Source: Amphiura filiformis
Lineage: Eukaryota; Echinodermata; Ophiuroidea; Amphilepidida; Amphiuridae
Direction: 5' to 3'
Assembly: GCF_039555335.1 (NCBI RefSeq)
Contig: NC_092642.1
Location: forward strand, 14,146,243-14,210,242
DNA length: 64,000 nt
The position numbers and the translations under genes were made by a program. A model generated the notes under the pieces. That model searched no databases and was not told where the DNA came from. It saw nothing but the letters and a program-made list of their open reading frames with translations. Positions 1-12,999 of this stretch are shown here, in pieces. The first letter of the stretch is position 1, and the number at the start of each line of letters is the position of its first letter.

Positions 1-235
1 TCATGGATGAACAAAATTCCTGTTTAACCCAATATTTGTGGAAGAAGGGCCCAACTCCATGGAGTTGGGCCTTTCTACCATGAAAACCATGATTAAGTGT
101 ACTTGAAAGACTATTTGGAGAGTTGATTTTGGCTCATCTTTCACACACAAGGAAGAACAATCTGCTGGCAATAAAATGCTGGGTCTAACTCATTTGTGTA
201 AAAAATTGGAGTTGGGCCCTTCTTCCACTCAGGTA
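1..235. repeat. Truncated copy of a palindromic MITE
   Basis: This stretch matches 57298-57535 almost base for base, including the perfect palindrome GGGCCCAACTCCATGGAGTT and the right end CCACTCAGGTATTCAATT. The window edge cuts its left end. No coding capacity is seen. Confidence 0.85.
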
Positions 236-976
236 TTCAATTGTATAGCTGGAAACCCGTAATTTTCTATATTAAATATCCTGATCTGTTATATTTGATA
301 CCAATGTATACTGTATAGTTATAGTTGTCTTCCATCTAGTGATACCAAAATAAGTACAAACATTCCCCACAAAATATTGCTATGGCCAGGTGGTGGCGGA
401 TGCAATATCACCATTTTGGCTGTCCCCATTGGATCAACACATTAATCATGAAATCTTCACAAACAATTCTAAATGTTATGTGATGTAAAGCAAAATTATG
501 TTATTCTAAAACCGTTGAGGTGCGACAAAGTACCCCACTGTAAATATGTTGTTTTTCAATATGTAATTGCTAATATAACAGTCTATTTTGAATGGGGCTA
601 GCATGCAGCCTTGTATTTTCGCCAGTCTCGTACGTCACATGCCGTGTGTCCTATAGGCCTACTGCCTGGCTATGGCGTAAAGGAGAGTGCGCCTTCACGA
701 AATTGGGAAATCCAAGAAATTATAGGCAAAATATAGAGGCCAATATTGTTAATTCTGCTTTTAAATCCTTGTGTAGTGTTGAGTCTTGAGTTTTGACAAC
801 CAGTATAATTTCTACACAAATGCCCCAAATCAAAGTTGAGTGCTATGATTTTACACGTAGGTGAATGTGTATTCCATGATCCCACATATACAAATCTTAC
901 CGTAGTGGTAAAGACTTTTTGGATTTAGCGTAAAGCCGAATAGCTGTAAATACCCATTTTGTTGGATATTATGATA
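236..976. other. No gene seen
   Basis: AT-rich sequence with frequent stops in all frames and no splice-bounded open stretch. A 'tataggcctac' word occurs near 654. It lies beyond the 3' end of the last minus-strand exon. Confidence 0.5.
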
Positions 977-1115
977 ATATACATTTCAAATGAGTGCTCA
1001 TGAATGTTATCAATTTTGTAGAAGGACCAATGGAATGGTACCAAGATTTTCAAACGCTGTTTACTCAGAACAGTAATTTTGTGTATTCGGCACCCTGCCA
1101 TGTTCATAACAATAT
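977..1115. repeat. Dispersed repeat, copy 1
   Basis: About 135 bp aligns in the same orientation with 6861-6992; both share the words AATGAGTGCTCATGAATGTT and GTTTACTCAGAACAG. Family unknown and non-coding. Confidence 0.75.
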
Positions 1116-1708
1116 TTATATAAAAGCAATGTAATAATCAAACCTTAGCAATCATAGTCTCTGAAAGTTTATTTTTTCGGCTTTGGAGTGTCCCTGGACC
1201 TAGACCTAACTGCTAGGATCATTCATGGTTGATTAAAAAAAAAAAAAAAAAATGAAGGCCTATGTGTTTTGAATAAATTTGTACTCATGTCATACTCTAT
1301 TATAATGATTTCAAAATGCAAGCCGAAAAAATGAATAACTTAAGGTAATACACAATTTTAAAGTGTTGCGATTTGGTAGTTCACAACATCTTGCGAATGG
1401 TAGTGAGTTTCGCAAAATTGCATTGCTCATTTCCTTGCTTGAGCGTGTAGAAGAATTCAAATATCACAGAAATACTTTTATAGGTCCTGTGGTTCTTGAG
1501 TTATGTTGTAAAGAGGGCTAAAACAACAACACTTTTGTAAAATGTACATAACTCATTAACAACAATAAATTAAGCAAGTTTTCAAAGTATATGATTTGTA
1601 GAATGAACTTTTGCAAAACATCAAAGTGTTATTTTTCACTAATATATTGATTTAGACAATAAAAATCGATTTTTTTTGGCTGCTTCGACCAACAATACCC
1701 TGTCTACC

Positions 1709-2184
1709 CTTAAAGCCATATTATTATAACATTTGCTGAGGAAGACGCCCTCACTGAATTTTTAAAATTACTTTTTTACACGATTAAATTGTACTTTATT
1801 AAACCAATATACCCTGCAAAAATTAAGACTCTAGGTGCTGTAGTTTTGTCAAAATCCGAGATTTTGAATAAAACGCCGGAACCGGCGCTTTATTATTACG
1901 ATGGAATTATTAGTCGAACATATACACGATGTTCATAAAACACAGTACGTACACGGCGTGCGGGACGGTGATATACACAACAAAGGGTCGTACCACAACA
2001 TGACCGAAGGAGTGGTACGTATTGGCGACATGTGCGCTGGTAGAAAATTCCAATTTTCTTTGCTTTGCCATAGTTGTTCAGCTCAAAAATAAAAGGGGAT
2101 ATATCTGACAGTAAAAGCTAACATTTTATGGCAAAAAAATGCTAATCTATTTTGTTTGAAAATGTTATAATATGGCTTTAAAGG
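1709..2184. repeat. Small inverted-repeat element (MITE-like)
   Basis: The left end AAAGCCATATTATTATAAC (about 1711) is the inverse of the right end TGTTATAATATGGCTTT (about 2164-2180). The interior is AT-rich with no transposase. A short open frame inside (1901-2092) has no recognisable domain. Confidence 0.55.
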
Positions 2185-4034
2185 TGAACCTCATTGAAAA
2201 TAAAGTTATATATCAATGGAAAGCTTATGATGTCAGGACGCAGAAAAGAATATTTTTTTATTTGCCAAACGTACCAGGCTAGACATAATCTCCATGCAAA
2301 GATTGGATATTGGCACCCCCCTAAATTACAAAACAAAATCGTTCAAATTGGGCGCTTTCATTGATGACGTCAGCACAGGGACACACAGTTACTTCCGGGT
2401 TTGATTGTAAACAAACTTACTTTACATGAAAAATTACTTCAATAAAATAAGAATAACATGAAGGAAACATCATGATCAAATCAAGAATGAAGTTCCTGAA
2501 TAAAGTCTGTGGATTCAAAAATGGGAAAAGTGCTGGCCGGGGTGATTTGGGATAGGCCAGCCATCCACGATATGCATAGGGAATATTACAGTAAAGCACA
2601 AAGAGCAAAGATTCGCCGAAGAACCAGAATGAAAACAGATTGCAAAAAATAACTGCTAGTGCTACCAGTTCAGATCGTCACACCAAGTTGAGATGAACTT
2701 ATCACAATGAGAAAATGAAGGAATAGAATAAGGTACGTGACCGGATTTTTTAAATTATTTCTTAACTTTACAACCGGTCATGTATGATAGGCGAACTCGT
2801 AGATACATACGGGATGAACTCAGTGACTGACTGAGTCTCAGTCGCCGAGTGTTCGGTATCCGCAACTGTACTGTACTTGCAGACAAAATGACCGATTTGA
2901 TATTCACATTCTGATATTTCCAACTTATTGTTACTTCATCAGCAAAATGTATTCCTGTAAATGTTCCAAATATAAGGGAACGATTGATCAAATCTGCTGA
3001 AACACACAACGCAAATGCTACCGGAGGACGAAGCGAGTCACTGTGTTTGTGCATATCCACCTTGATCGTCTCCCTGCAATTTCTTCAGCAGCAATATACG
3101 CACCATGTATGGTAAACCATAAAACATGAATGTTTCACTTCTTCAGTACACTGATTGTACTATCATAAAAATAATCGTGACACAAGTGACAATATTTTGA
3201 TTTTATTCAGATTTCAGAATTCCATTAAATAACAGTCTACTAAGCCTAAATCGTATTTATTTTATAATAAAGTACATGTATCTGTTTCTTTCAATCGTGA
3301 TTGTGTGGAAATAATGTATTACCGCAATGCGCTAAATATGAAAACCTAAATATGAAAACCTTTATATGGGCTGGATTTGATGAAATCTGCGGTTTTTTAT
3401 AAATTTTTTTGATTACTACAAGACGATATTTTTAAAAATCAGATATTTTAAAATGAATCAAGAATAGGGAATGTCACAAACAATTTATTTAATTTGTTAT
3501 TAGATCATGTTTATTCAGTCCATGACATGAATGGTAGCAGCAAGCATTTGTGCATGGAATTGATCCCAGCGCGAAATTCAAACTCAATTACCCAGTTATA
3601 CCCAGCCAGTTATGACTGATTTTGTCAAAAATTTACGGAAAATTTACATGTTGACAATAATTCTATTATTTCTAATATAGGCCTATATAGAAGGAATCAG
3701 CAACTTGAAGATTCCTTTCATTTCAAGCTTTATTGTGAAAATCAGACTTGCCGGGCAGCTTCCAAAGTACAGGAAGCAAGTCTTGTTTACATGTTTCTGA
3801 GTAGGATCACGTGATCACGAACCTTGAGCTTACGCCACGAGCATTCCCAAGGTCATAGACGATTGATTTGGGTGCTTTTCGGGGCGCCTTAAAAAAGACC
3901 AAAAATTCATTAATTTTTTTAATTTTTCAGCTTTATTGGCCATCAAAAAAAATTGGAAAAAATTATTTTTAGTATCCTGACATCATAAGCTTTCCATTGA
4001 TATATAACTTTATTTTCAATGAGGTTCACCTTTA
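2176..4034. repeat. Inverted-repeat pair, possible 1.9 kb non-autonomous DNA element
   Basis: About 65 bp at 2176-2242, with AAGGTGAACCTCATTGAAAA, returns inverted at 3975-4034. The enclosed 1.7 kb shows no convincing protein. The right arm holds TTTATT on the plus strand (4009-4014), read as AATAAA by minus-strand transcripts, so it could supply the poly(A) signal for the exon ending at 4261. Confidence 0.5.
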
Positions 4035-4260
4035 AATTGTAAATTTCTGAAATTTTTTGAAAATTTGGGGGTGGGACTTTACTCGAAGGTGGGACTATAC
4101 TCACGTCAGTACGGTAAATGCCCAAAAAGCACACTTGGACAATGCATTATGTGTTTCCCAACTGGTCAAAACATCAACAAATCAAGTCCAATAATATCTT
4201 GCATCACTTGCTTTGAGTTCATCATCATTACAAGCTTTCAATTAACGTCTTTACTCGCAA

Positions 4261-5333
4261 TTAAGCTTGTATTTGTGTGGCAAGCCATAAAGACACAGCT
4301 GTCAGATTACTTATATTTACTGTGATTTTTTTCTGACATTCCTTTGCAGCTGCAACTGCTGGTTTTGTCTGACATGCTTCTGCAGCTGCTACTGCCTGTG
4401 GTTGTTCTACCTCCTCATGATGAGGTCTGCCACGAAAGTGTTCTATTACGCGAGATAACCACCCTTGGTTTTCTCGTCGCCGTCTCAATCTTCTATTCTC
4501 TTCATAGCTGACATGAAATTCTTCACTTATTATTCTTAATTGCTCTCCAACTGCTATCTCTGGTCTTGGTCTTAATGGTTCAGTATTGGCACGTGGGCGG
4601 AATGCTGACTTGACTACTGTTGCCTGGCCTGCATCTGTTCTGCTTCGCTCAGAATGTCTCCTCTCAAAATGGGAAGTGTGTAAAATCTGTCGTCTTAAGT
4701 GCTCTCTCCTCAAATCTGCCGATGGACTCCTGTGAATAGATGCACTATTAACAGGACTGTTCGTAACTCTTAACCTGATATCAAATGTCAACATAGGAGG
4801 AGTTTGGGTTGAGGCAGTGAGGAGTCTTGGCGATGACGATCCATAGCCTGGCGATAAAGATGTTGGCGAGTTTGGCTCACATGGAGCCCACGGTGACACA
4901 CACATTAAGTAACTGTTATGGTGGGATGGTGTTGTACCACTACCACTAAGTCTTCTGTGGTTATTATGATTATTTGAAGGCGAACTATGGTGAGTGCTGG
5001 GATTGGAACTGGGAATGGTGATGGGGGTTGATGAGGCACAAGTTGTTGGTATCGTATGAGATGACATCGGTGAAGGCATTGATGAGGTAGCAGTGCTCTC
5101 AAAGACATCATTGCAACTGTCTACCACATCCTCAAGTTCTTCATCTGTCATCATACCTGCACACTGAGTCTCAAGGTTCTCCAACACAGGGGCGATATTT
5201 TGTATCTGATTCTGCATCTTCATTGATGATGTTGATGATGAAGAAGAACAAATCACCAACCCACTGTTATATTTTGGAGCTTCTTTGATAATCCATGGTA
5301 TTGTTCTAGATCTAATACAGCTAGTAGTAACAT
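4261..5333 (-). CDS. Terminal exon with LC8 motif and BIM/BMF-like BH3 motif
   Basis: This long open exon of about 357 residues starts after the acceptor TTGCCTTTTTTAG in phase 1 and runs to a stop at 4261-4263. The first half is Ser/Thr/Pro/His-rich and looks disordered. At about 4797-4811 it encodes STQTPP, the core of dynein-light-chain (LC8) ligands. At about 4501-4563 it encodes RPEIAVGEQLRIISEEF followed by HVSY. This fits the BH3 pattern: hydrophobic anchors V, L, I and F at the correct spacing, a small residue (S), and an acidic residue (E where most BH3s have D). BIM and BMF have the same order, LC8 motif then BH3. An Arg-rich stretch and a weakly hydrophobic last 20 residues follow. 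The likely role, by inference, is a pro-apoptotic BH3-only protein held on dynein/cytoskeleton. It may be its own gene (first exon at 5951-6121) or the 3' end of gene B; both fit the phase. Confidence 0.72.
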
Positions 5334-5950
5334 CTAAAAAAGGCAATTGGTGATAAGAAAATACATGTAAGTCAATAATGTATAATGCCCACTATATAAA
5401 CACCTCAAATAAAGAAAGTCCACAGTTATGTAACCCGTCCTACACTAAAACCTGATCTTGTTATGACAATTTGATTGATAAGGTCGTGCAGAATCTTGTT
5501 AGCTCCAATTTGATACCAAATTTTCTACTAAACAGAAATTGACAAAGACCGATACATATGAAAGTTGATGCATTTCCAAAAGTTGCAAATTAAAACGATG
5601 CACACAGTCGAAATTGCTATATAAACATGGTCAAGCTTGCTTGCCCGCGATGGGCCCCTGCTGACTATCCAAAGTGCTGGCACAATGTGCGGTTTATTCA
5701 ATTGGTAATTTGAAATGCATGGACGAATGATGAGAATGAAGGTTTAGCACATTGAAAGGAACAATTCTAGAAAGCAACTTGTTATGATAACAGCATAGCA
5801 GTTGGAATATGGATAACACCTACCAACAAATTTTTTATGTGGGGAACAAAAATTAGTCATGACTCCCCACACAGATACAATGATATAGATGGTTTTCACA
5901 CCTCTCCAATACCTCTATACAGGTGTACTTCTTTTTGAACCTTTACTCAC

Positions 5951-6121
5951 CGCACAAGTTTGCCTTTGGTAGTTTAAATCTTGAGCGTGTAACGGTTGGT
6001 TGGCCTATCTGGGGTAGTGATGACGGGTGAGTGTTTGTTAATGGGGTGTGATCAGTCAGTATAATTATGATAGGCCTACATGTATATCTTTCGAGAGTAC
6101 TTTTTCTCAGCATAGCAAATC
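5951..6121 (-). CDS. Candidate coding exon upstream of the BH3 exon
   Basis: A strong acceptor (TTTGCTCCCAG) opens 171 bp that read through in one frame to a strong donor (TGCG, then GTGAGTAAAG). Both borders are phase 1, like every other exon here, and it joins in frame to the BH3 exon at 5333. An in-frame ATG at 6111-6113 (protein MLRKSTLERYTCR...) could be the start of an independent BH3-only gene. The encoded 57 residues show no known domain. A 'taggcct' word inside suggests part of the exon may be repeat-derived. Confidence 0.42.
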
Positions 6122-6860
6122 CTGGGAGCAAATCAGAATAATGTTTGAAACTTGAATTTTGCACTTTAAAAACTCTAATTAGGAATGACTGAAAACATGC
6201 CATACAGGCCTAACAAAATTCCTTTTCAACATCATTGCATAATTGCCCCTAGTTGGCAATATCCTCCAATCAAATCAAAAACCAACCAAAAAAGCAACAC
6301 TTTTTTGTATGAAATACAGGTACAAGAAAATACAAGTAAACAAAGTACAAAACAAAGGCAATTAAAATTCCCACTTTTTATAGGGGGGGGGGTGGAACAG
6401 GACGCTGGCGTGAGGCTTTCACAATAACATTGAAACAATGTGCCAAGTTTATGCACGATATATCCTGGCCGACTGCCTTGGCATATTTCAACTTTTATAT
6501 ACTATCCTAAACTGAAGTAATTAATAATATTTGTGTGGAAATGCAGACATATTATGCTCATATTTTAGGTTTTTAAGATCTATAGCGACATTGCACTTCC
6601 GGTCTGTTGGAAGTGATTTGCCTCCACGTGATTTGAAACAAAATCACACATTAAAATTGACACAATTTCAATTTTACTGGTGGGATTTTCCTTTTTTTTT
6701 TTTTTTTATTTCATGGGGGATAACTTTAACTCAAGAGACAATTTTAGTGTCTCTTTTCTGTCAAATTTTATTAATCAACAGTACCTGTTTTGAAGGATAT
6801 ATTGATTGTTTCAGAACATGCAAGTATTGTAAATAATTGATGCACATTCACTTGTATAAT

Positions 6861-6992
6861 ATACATTTCAAATGAGTGCTCATGAATGTTCTAAATTTTT
6901 AGAATGACCAATGGAATGGTACCAAGCTTTTCAAACACTGTTTACTCAGAACAGCAATTTTGAGTATGTGGTACTCTGCCGTGTTCATAATG
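6861..6992. repeat. Dispersed repeat, copy 2
   Basis: Same-orientation match to 977-1115. It lies in the minus-strand intron or intergenic gap between 6121 and 9483. Confidence 0.75.
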
Positions 6993-7185
6993 ATATAAGC
7001 CACATACTTGGTCAAAGTGGTGAGTCTATTCTGAGTTTATTCGGAGCATGTTCATGCAAGATTCACAATCGGTTACTCAAGATAATAAAACATTAAGTGA
7101 ATCAAGTTTTGCACAACTGCATTTTCTGTGGTTTCCATTTTCTACTCCAATGTGATTTCCCCCTTTTTCTGTAAAACAGAAAACT

Positions 7186-7470
7186 TTTTGTATTTTTCTC
7201 AAAAACTAATAACACAGTGGTAACAGAAGTTATGTATATTATAGGGGCAAAATCCAATTACTACACGAATTTCAGTGAGTTAAGACAAGCGTTCGTTATT
7301 TATGATAAGAAATAAGGTACCGCTAGGATGTACCTCATTTCCGATCATATATACTGAACCGCTTGTCTTGAATCCCTGAAATTCCAGTGTAGTAATTGGA
7401 TTCCTTGCCCCAATAATATACATAACTTTTGTTATCAGTGTGTTATTATTTTTTGAGAAAAATGCAAAAA
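7186..7470. repeat. Foldback element
   Basis: The left arm (TTTTTCTCAAAAACTAATAA, then GTTATGTATATTATAGGGGC) is the near-perfect inverse of the right arm (GCCCCAATAATATACATAAC ... GTTATTATTTTTTGAGAAAA). Arms are about 95 bp around a loop of about 95 bp. Non-coding. Confidence 0.8.
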
Positions 7471-9482
7471 TAGTCACAAATTTAGCACAGGGGTGTAGTA
7501 CCCCCTTAAGTAAAGGGTTTAAGAAAATAACTCCCTTCTCCCCTAAAATTAAAGCCACGATTTCTCCGTGGTATGGAAAAACGGACAAATTCACGAAATT
7601 TGGGGTTTGCTCACAGAAATTTGAAAATGCCACAAAATAGTGAAAAACTGTGTAACTTATGTGTTGATTTGCAAAAGAAAACAAAAAAAAGTGATAATTT
7701 AGCATTAATCAAGCATTAAACAATCCATTCTAGCATTTATTCTAGGCCTACAATGCAAGATTCTGGTCGATAAAGCTATCGGAAGTACACACAAGACAAT
7801 TGATGATGCTTAATTTTAATGAGGATGTTGAGGGGAGACTACAGTAAAAAGGTACATATAATTATATAAGACAAATTACACTTTTAAAAACATGCTTGTA
7901 TTCACTTTTCAGTGCTTTATAATGTAAAATGGAAAATCACGGAATCATCCAATTTGTAACATGGAATTTCAATTTTGTAACACGGAAAAATCGTGGCTGT
8001 ACCTAAAATTATAAAACATTTGGCTGCATAACCTTCAATAATTTGACAGATTTAAAAACCAGCAAAAAGAGCAAATATTTTGGGTATTTTTAATATTTTA
8101 CTAAATAGTACCTACCCTATGATGTACATAATATGTATGAAGAATTTGTTTCTAAAGGGATTAAAACCACAGTTGGCTATAAAAAGTGGATTATATTCAA
8201 ATTTACAAAACTTTCAGGAAAATACTGATGGCCATAACTTTGGACCCATACATGCTACAGATGTGGAACAAAGGTTAAAATGTGTATTTTTTAACTCTCT
8301 TTCGTGTTCTGCACATAATGTTTGGTAAACCATTTTGAAAACAAGCTCTTCACATATTGGTATCAAATATTCAAACAAGATGTATGGAAATCAAAAAATA
8401 ATATACATAAAATGACTACCTTTAACAAAAGGTTGGTCAACAGTCTCATCAGTGTCAATTGCGTCATTTGGTCCATTCATTGTGTTTGTGCAAACATCTG
8501 GAAATACAAGCATATACAGCGCAACACTTTAATAGACATGACACACACAACACTATTATTTTGTTGTATCTTTAAAAAAATTCGTTCACTAGACCAAAAA
8601 AATGTTTTGCTTTCGCATGTGAACTCGTCATAATTTATAATACCTCAACAGTCACTGTCATATTTAACCTATTTACTATTAATACAGTTTGTAAAAGTGT
8701 GGTAATTGGGAAAATGTTAAATTAATTTCTGCATCTACGGATTGCAACACATGAATAATATCATAGGAAGTGCCTAGTGACCTTAATGTTGACCTTGCCC
8801 TTTAAACCATCACCCTTCTGAAATATCAAATATGGCCACTACTTGGAAGAGTTGTGGTTATATACATACAATTGAATCGCACCCATGCACAAATTAATTC
8901 CCTTCCTTTAATATGCATTGAGATTCCCTGAATGAACACGATTCAAGTAGCTATATACCGGTGAGTCATACATTATAAGTATCACCTACAGTACAAATGG
9001 ATGAGCTACAAATCACACCAGATAGCCATCCAACCGGACAGCCAACAAATTAAACCAACCATCTGCACCATAACATAAGCCACACAAAACACAGGTTGGG
9101 TAGCCAGGGGGGCGCCAGGGGAAGATCAGAGCACAAAATACACTGATGACGAAAATGGAATTAGAGGAACAAGGACATATAATGACAACCAATGTTTTGA
9201 GCAGTGTCTTTCCTCAGAGAACTCGTATCTCTGTGCAAAAAGAACAAAACCTGCCATTTAAAAAAACAGTCTATAGCATCTAGCCCGGTCAGTATCTAGA
9301 GTGTGACCAACGATATCAGGCCATATATCATAGATTGCAGAAACCACTAGAACATCACTTGAGCAAGTATCAGTATGTTTTTCACCAAGAAAGGGCAGCA
9401 TACTGTTGGTTTTCTTTTCTTTTTTAAAAACTTTTGTCTACTTTTCCCTCTCATCTCCATTACCCTATAAAAATATACATAC

Positions 9483-9773
9483 TTTGAGCATATTCATCCT
9501 GTATTATCACACAATCCTCTCCTTCAATGTGTATTTCCAAAATCTTCTCTTCCAATAGCCATGCGTCTTTCCTTGCCACTGCTTCACGCAATCTGTTGAC
9601 TCCCAGCTCCGGCATTTGAAGGACTATGATGATGCTGCCATTTCCTAATGCTCTAACATTTATGTATCGTTCTGGGATCATCAGTCTCTTTGATATCACT
9701 GCCTTAAATGCATTAACATTGGTCATATGCATATGTCGAATGTTTCCTTTGATGCGGAATTCTACATCTTTAC
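9483..9773 (-). CDS. Gene B exon: TRADD-N-like alpha/beta domain
   Basis: The exon starts after TTTGCTCAACAG in phase 1 and encodes about 97 residues that align clearly with the gene A exon at 49861-50175. Shared landmarks are KDxxxVEFRI-G, the helix ending in IP-R-IN, the strand GSII-V-Q-P, and the end IHIEGE-CV-IQDE. The predicted order beta-alpha-beta-beta-alpha-beta resembles the TRADD N-terminal domain; that assignment is inference from topology and from the DED/death-domain company. A donor A|GTATGT (9481-9482) gives a phase 1 exit. If it is not used, the frame runs on to YIFIG and a stop at 9460, which would end gene B here. The alignment with gene A extends to the SM just past this donor, so the read-through form is a real alternative. 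Confidence 0.75.
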
Positions 9774-9954
9774 CTGTTGAGCAAACACAATGAAATATTT
9801 ATATTTATTAGTTACTATTTAATATCATGATTATAATAGCTATGAAATGTAATCAATAAATTATTATAACTATTGATATTACTATATCAATTTGAAAATT
9901 TTATTTCTTGTTCCTTCTGTGGTTCTTTTTTTCCATCCTTTCTCTTCTTATTCA

Positions 9955-10371
9955 GCACTTTGATAAATTTTAAAGGCGCTATATAAATATCTTTATGTAT
10001 GTACGTATGTATGCAAAACAATTGTCATTATTATAGGTATTCACAACAAGGTCACTTCAGGACTAAAAATGCTTGGCTTTTCAAAAAGGCGGTGTAAGGC
10101 GATCGCTAGATACCTCAGCATTAGCGCAGCCATTGGCTCAAATATTATCTGGAAGCAGCGCGCTCGCAATATTTTGCAGCGATAATGGTTGTCGATTTGC
10201 TGGGGTATCTGGCAATTGTCCCAACCATCTTTGTTTTCCCACAAATTTATAATGTCTTCTTCATTGTTGCGTAATTATTGCATTGCTATGCTCCGCTTGT
10301 ATTATATATATTGTATTGTACTGTGGTTTTATATGCAATAAAAGATATGAATATGTATGTATGTATGTAAT
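9955..10371 (+). repeat. Degenerate non-LTR 3' tails
   Basis: Two stretches (about 9955-10015 and 10240-10371) each end in a short tandem array of GTAT/ATGT after words such as 'aggcgctatataaat' and 'gcaataaaagatatgaatatg'. This is how the 3' ends of RTE/CR1-type retroposons look. No protein remains. Confidence 0.4.
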
Positions 10372-10779
10372 ATATAGTTAATCAAAACAGCTGAAGATAG
10401 TGCTCGATACTATTAGATAGTAGAGCGTGTAATAAAATACATAAAACAGCGTAATTATGTTATAACAGCATGATTTATTACTCGGAGTTTCACGCCTAAA
10501 ACAGCGATCACCAGATAAATAGCTGAACACTGAACTGTAACTCCAAAACAAAAACAAATAAATTCACAGCGTTGAAAGCGTACGCGTCTTCACTAGAAAA
10601 GCATGACAGCTCGTGCATGTTTAAAAACGAATGACACAGTATATACGCACGCATGTTTAGCAAAAAACGCAATGGGCGCAGCAACTACGCATGCAATGAA
10701 GTGCGTAATTATTTCTTTTCATACACGCACGCACGCAATTTTGAAATGCGAAAAACAAATGTATCGCATGTTTAGCTTA

Positions 10780-11560
10780 AAACGCAATAGGCGCAGCATA
10801 TACGCATGTAATGAAGTGCGCTTATTTTTTTTTTTTTTTCGCTTGATGGTTTCCTACCGTGTCGGCATTTTGAGATGAGTTCGGTTTTATTATTGAGGGT
10901 GTTAGGCCCTTTCGCACGCAGTATTTCTAATTTCTCTTCAATGCATAGGTTGCATTGTCTTGAGTCACGCCTGTGTGTGTTTGATTCTTTCAAGATTTCC
11001 CAGTAGATAGAGTAGTTGCTTCCTTTTCTTTTAAGTTGCCATACATATTTTGAGAGTTCTGTTTCCTTCTCATATTTGTCATGTTTGAATGATTTGGTGT
11101 GGTTAATTGTTAAACCTCTGTTTAAAGGTTCCGCCTGAAAGTCCTATATAAGATTTAGATTCTGTATTCGAAGTTACACTGGCTTTATATACTAAAGCAC
11201 TAGTCATGCACTTTCCACGGAGGGGACAGGTTTCTTTGACTCTACAGTTGCAACTTTTTGTTGATGGCACTGGGTTGGCTTTTTTGGTGATTGTGAGTTG
11301 TGAGATTTGATGATTGATTTCATATATTTCATACAACTGTAGCTGATTTTCACCGTGTTCCTGTTAAATATTTTGTTGAGTTTGTGTTCACGCGGGAAGT
11401 GCTTGGCCAGAAGCTTGATGAACGTACTCCCTACATTTGATTTCACGGCTTTGTTGTACGGAGGGTTAAACCAGGTGACTTTTCTGGTGCGGCGTCTTTT
11501 CTTCTTTGCTGATGGTCTTGTATCATTCTCCTTGGTGGTGTATTGAATGGATTCAGCGTG
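10780..11560 (-). pseudogene. Penelope-like retroelement, 3' part (linker plus GIY-YIG)
   Basis: Reading on the minus strand from about 11546, one frame gives TWFNPPYNKAVKSNVG, then KHFP-EHKLNKIFNRNTVK-SYSC. A frameshift leads to CNCR---CPLRGKCMTSALVYKASV, YIGLS and FKQRF, then (after another shift) HTKSFKHDKYEKETELSKY and RQCNLCIEEKLEIL. These are the conserved Penelope segments around the Cys-rich linker and the GIY-YIG endonuclease. The RT core is missing upstream, so this is a 5'-truncated, frameshifted copy. It ends near a T/A-rich run at 10826-10840 and lies in a gene B intron. Confidence 0.85.
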
Positions 11561-12999
11561 ACCACTTGATTATGCTGTATGTATTTGCCGCCTGCACTGC
11601 GAGCTTTATGTGGCGTTCTCTGTATTTTGTATATAATTGCAGTTATCTAATAAAATATTTGAAATATGCACTGCTTTTTTTTTAAGTTGTGCTTTTATAG
11701 TTGAGGGCATTTGTGTGTTTAAATCAAAGCAAAACAGATCACTTCAAATTAAAAGCCAAACCAAACCTGATTTGTAGTTGGCATCTGTTGTCATACATCC
11801 ACTTATTTGTCTTAGAAATTCACAATAACATGTAAGTGTGATGTACACTTGGGATTTTATATATGATATGATATTATCAACAGGAAGAGCATATAATAGT
11901 TTTGAAATGATTGTGGCATAATAAAAATGAGTAGGTTCATAAAGCAGGTTGTTTGGTACTTTTACAGCACCAATTGCATACGGTAGTAAAATAAAAATAT
12001 GAACAAAGAGTCAAGATTCAGTATTATCCTGTGCCTAACGCTACAATAGACTCCGCAACCATACTGATGTTGGTTTGTCATGCTAAGAGACCAAAATAGT
12101 GCACCTCCTGCATTTATTAGCAAAAATAGCCAAAATTGAACAATTGAAATCTTTTAAGCTTAAATATGTAGGTGTTACAAAAATTTGTGCATGTGGCGCT
12201 AAGCTTAGGCCTATTATTGTCACAACAGCTTTACATGCATGACACAAACAAGCATGTACTATTTATTAATCAATGTTGAAATCGGGTTGAAATAACCGGA
12301 GGTATGATAAACAGAGATATTTTAAACAGTTCTCTTAACAAATAATTTGACTTCCTTGATACAATCAGAGGTATATTATTTTGTTCTACATGAAGAACAG
12401 TCCAGACTGTTTCATTTAAATTATCTCTTCAGATATGAAACAAAATTAAGATCAGTAACCATAATATTATGTCTGCAGCTTGATATGACACAGCCTTTGA
12501 CAAACATATGTGACGTGTCATGTCAAAAGGAGACACTTTTGGGCAGGTTATCAATTTTGAGGTTTTTACATATCTTAAATATAGCGATATTTTGCTCCAC
12601 AGCGCCGTTTTCCCCAATGAAATCAGACATTCCTAAGCGAAGATATTGAGTTCATAAGTTATGGTATTATAAAATTGGAAATTGAGATATCGGCCTTTAA
12701 AAATAATATTGACAATGTTGAGAATAGAAATTACCTTGAAAAATGTCTCAAAAAATACCAGATGCAAGTTATATTCCGTCTGAAACTATCAGACAATATT
12801 TTAAACATTAATAACATCACAAATTCGCAACAAACCCAAATTGTGAAAAAATCACACCCGGGCAGATTTTTGGCTATTTCTCCATTTACGATCCTGCCCA
12901 AAAGTGTCTCCTTTTGACATGACGCGCCACATATTTGAAGTTACCCTTTTTGGCTAAATACACTTGCAATATTCATCTTAATTATTTGGATTTCTTTAC

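Noticed and set aside
2755-3060. 101-codon minus-strand frame
   Set aside because: No splice context or motif, inside the inverted-repeat element at 2176-4034.
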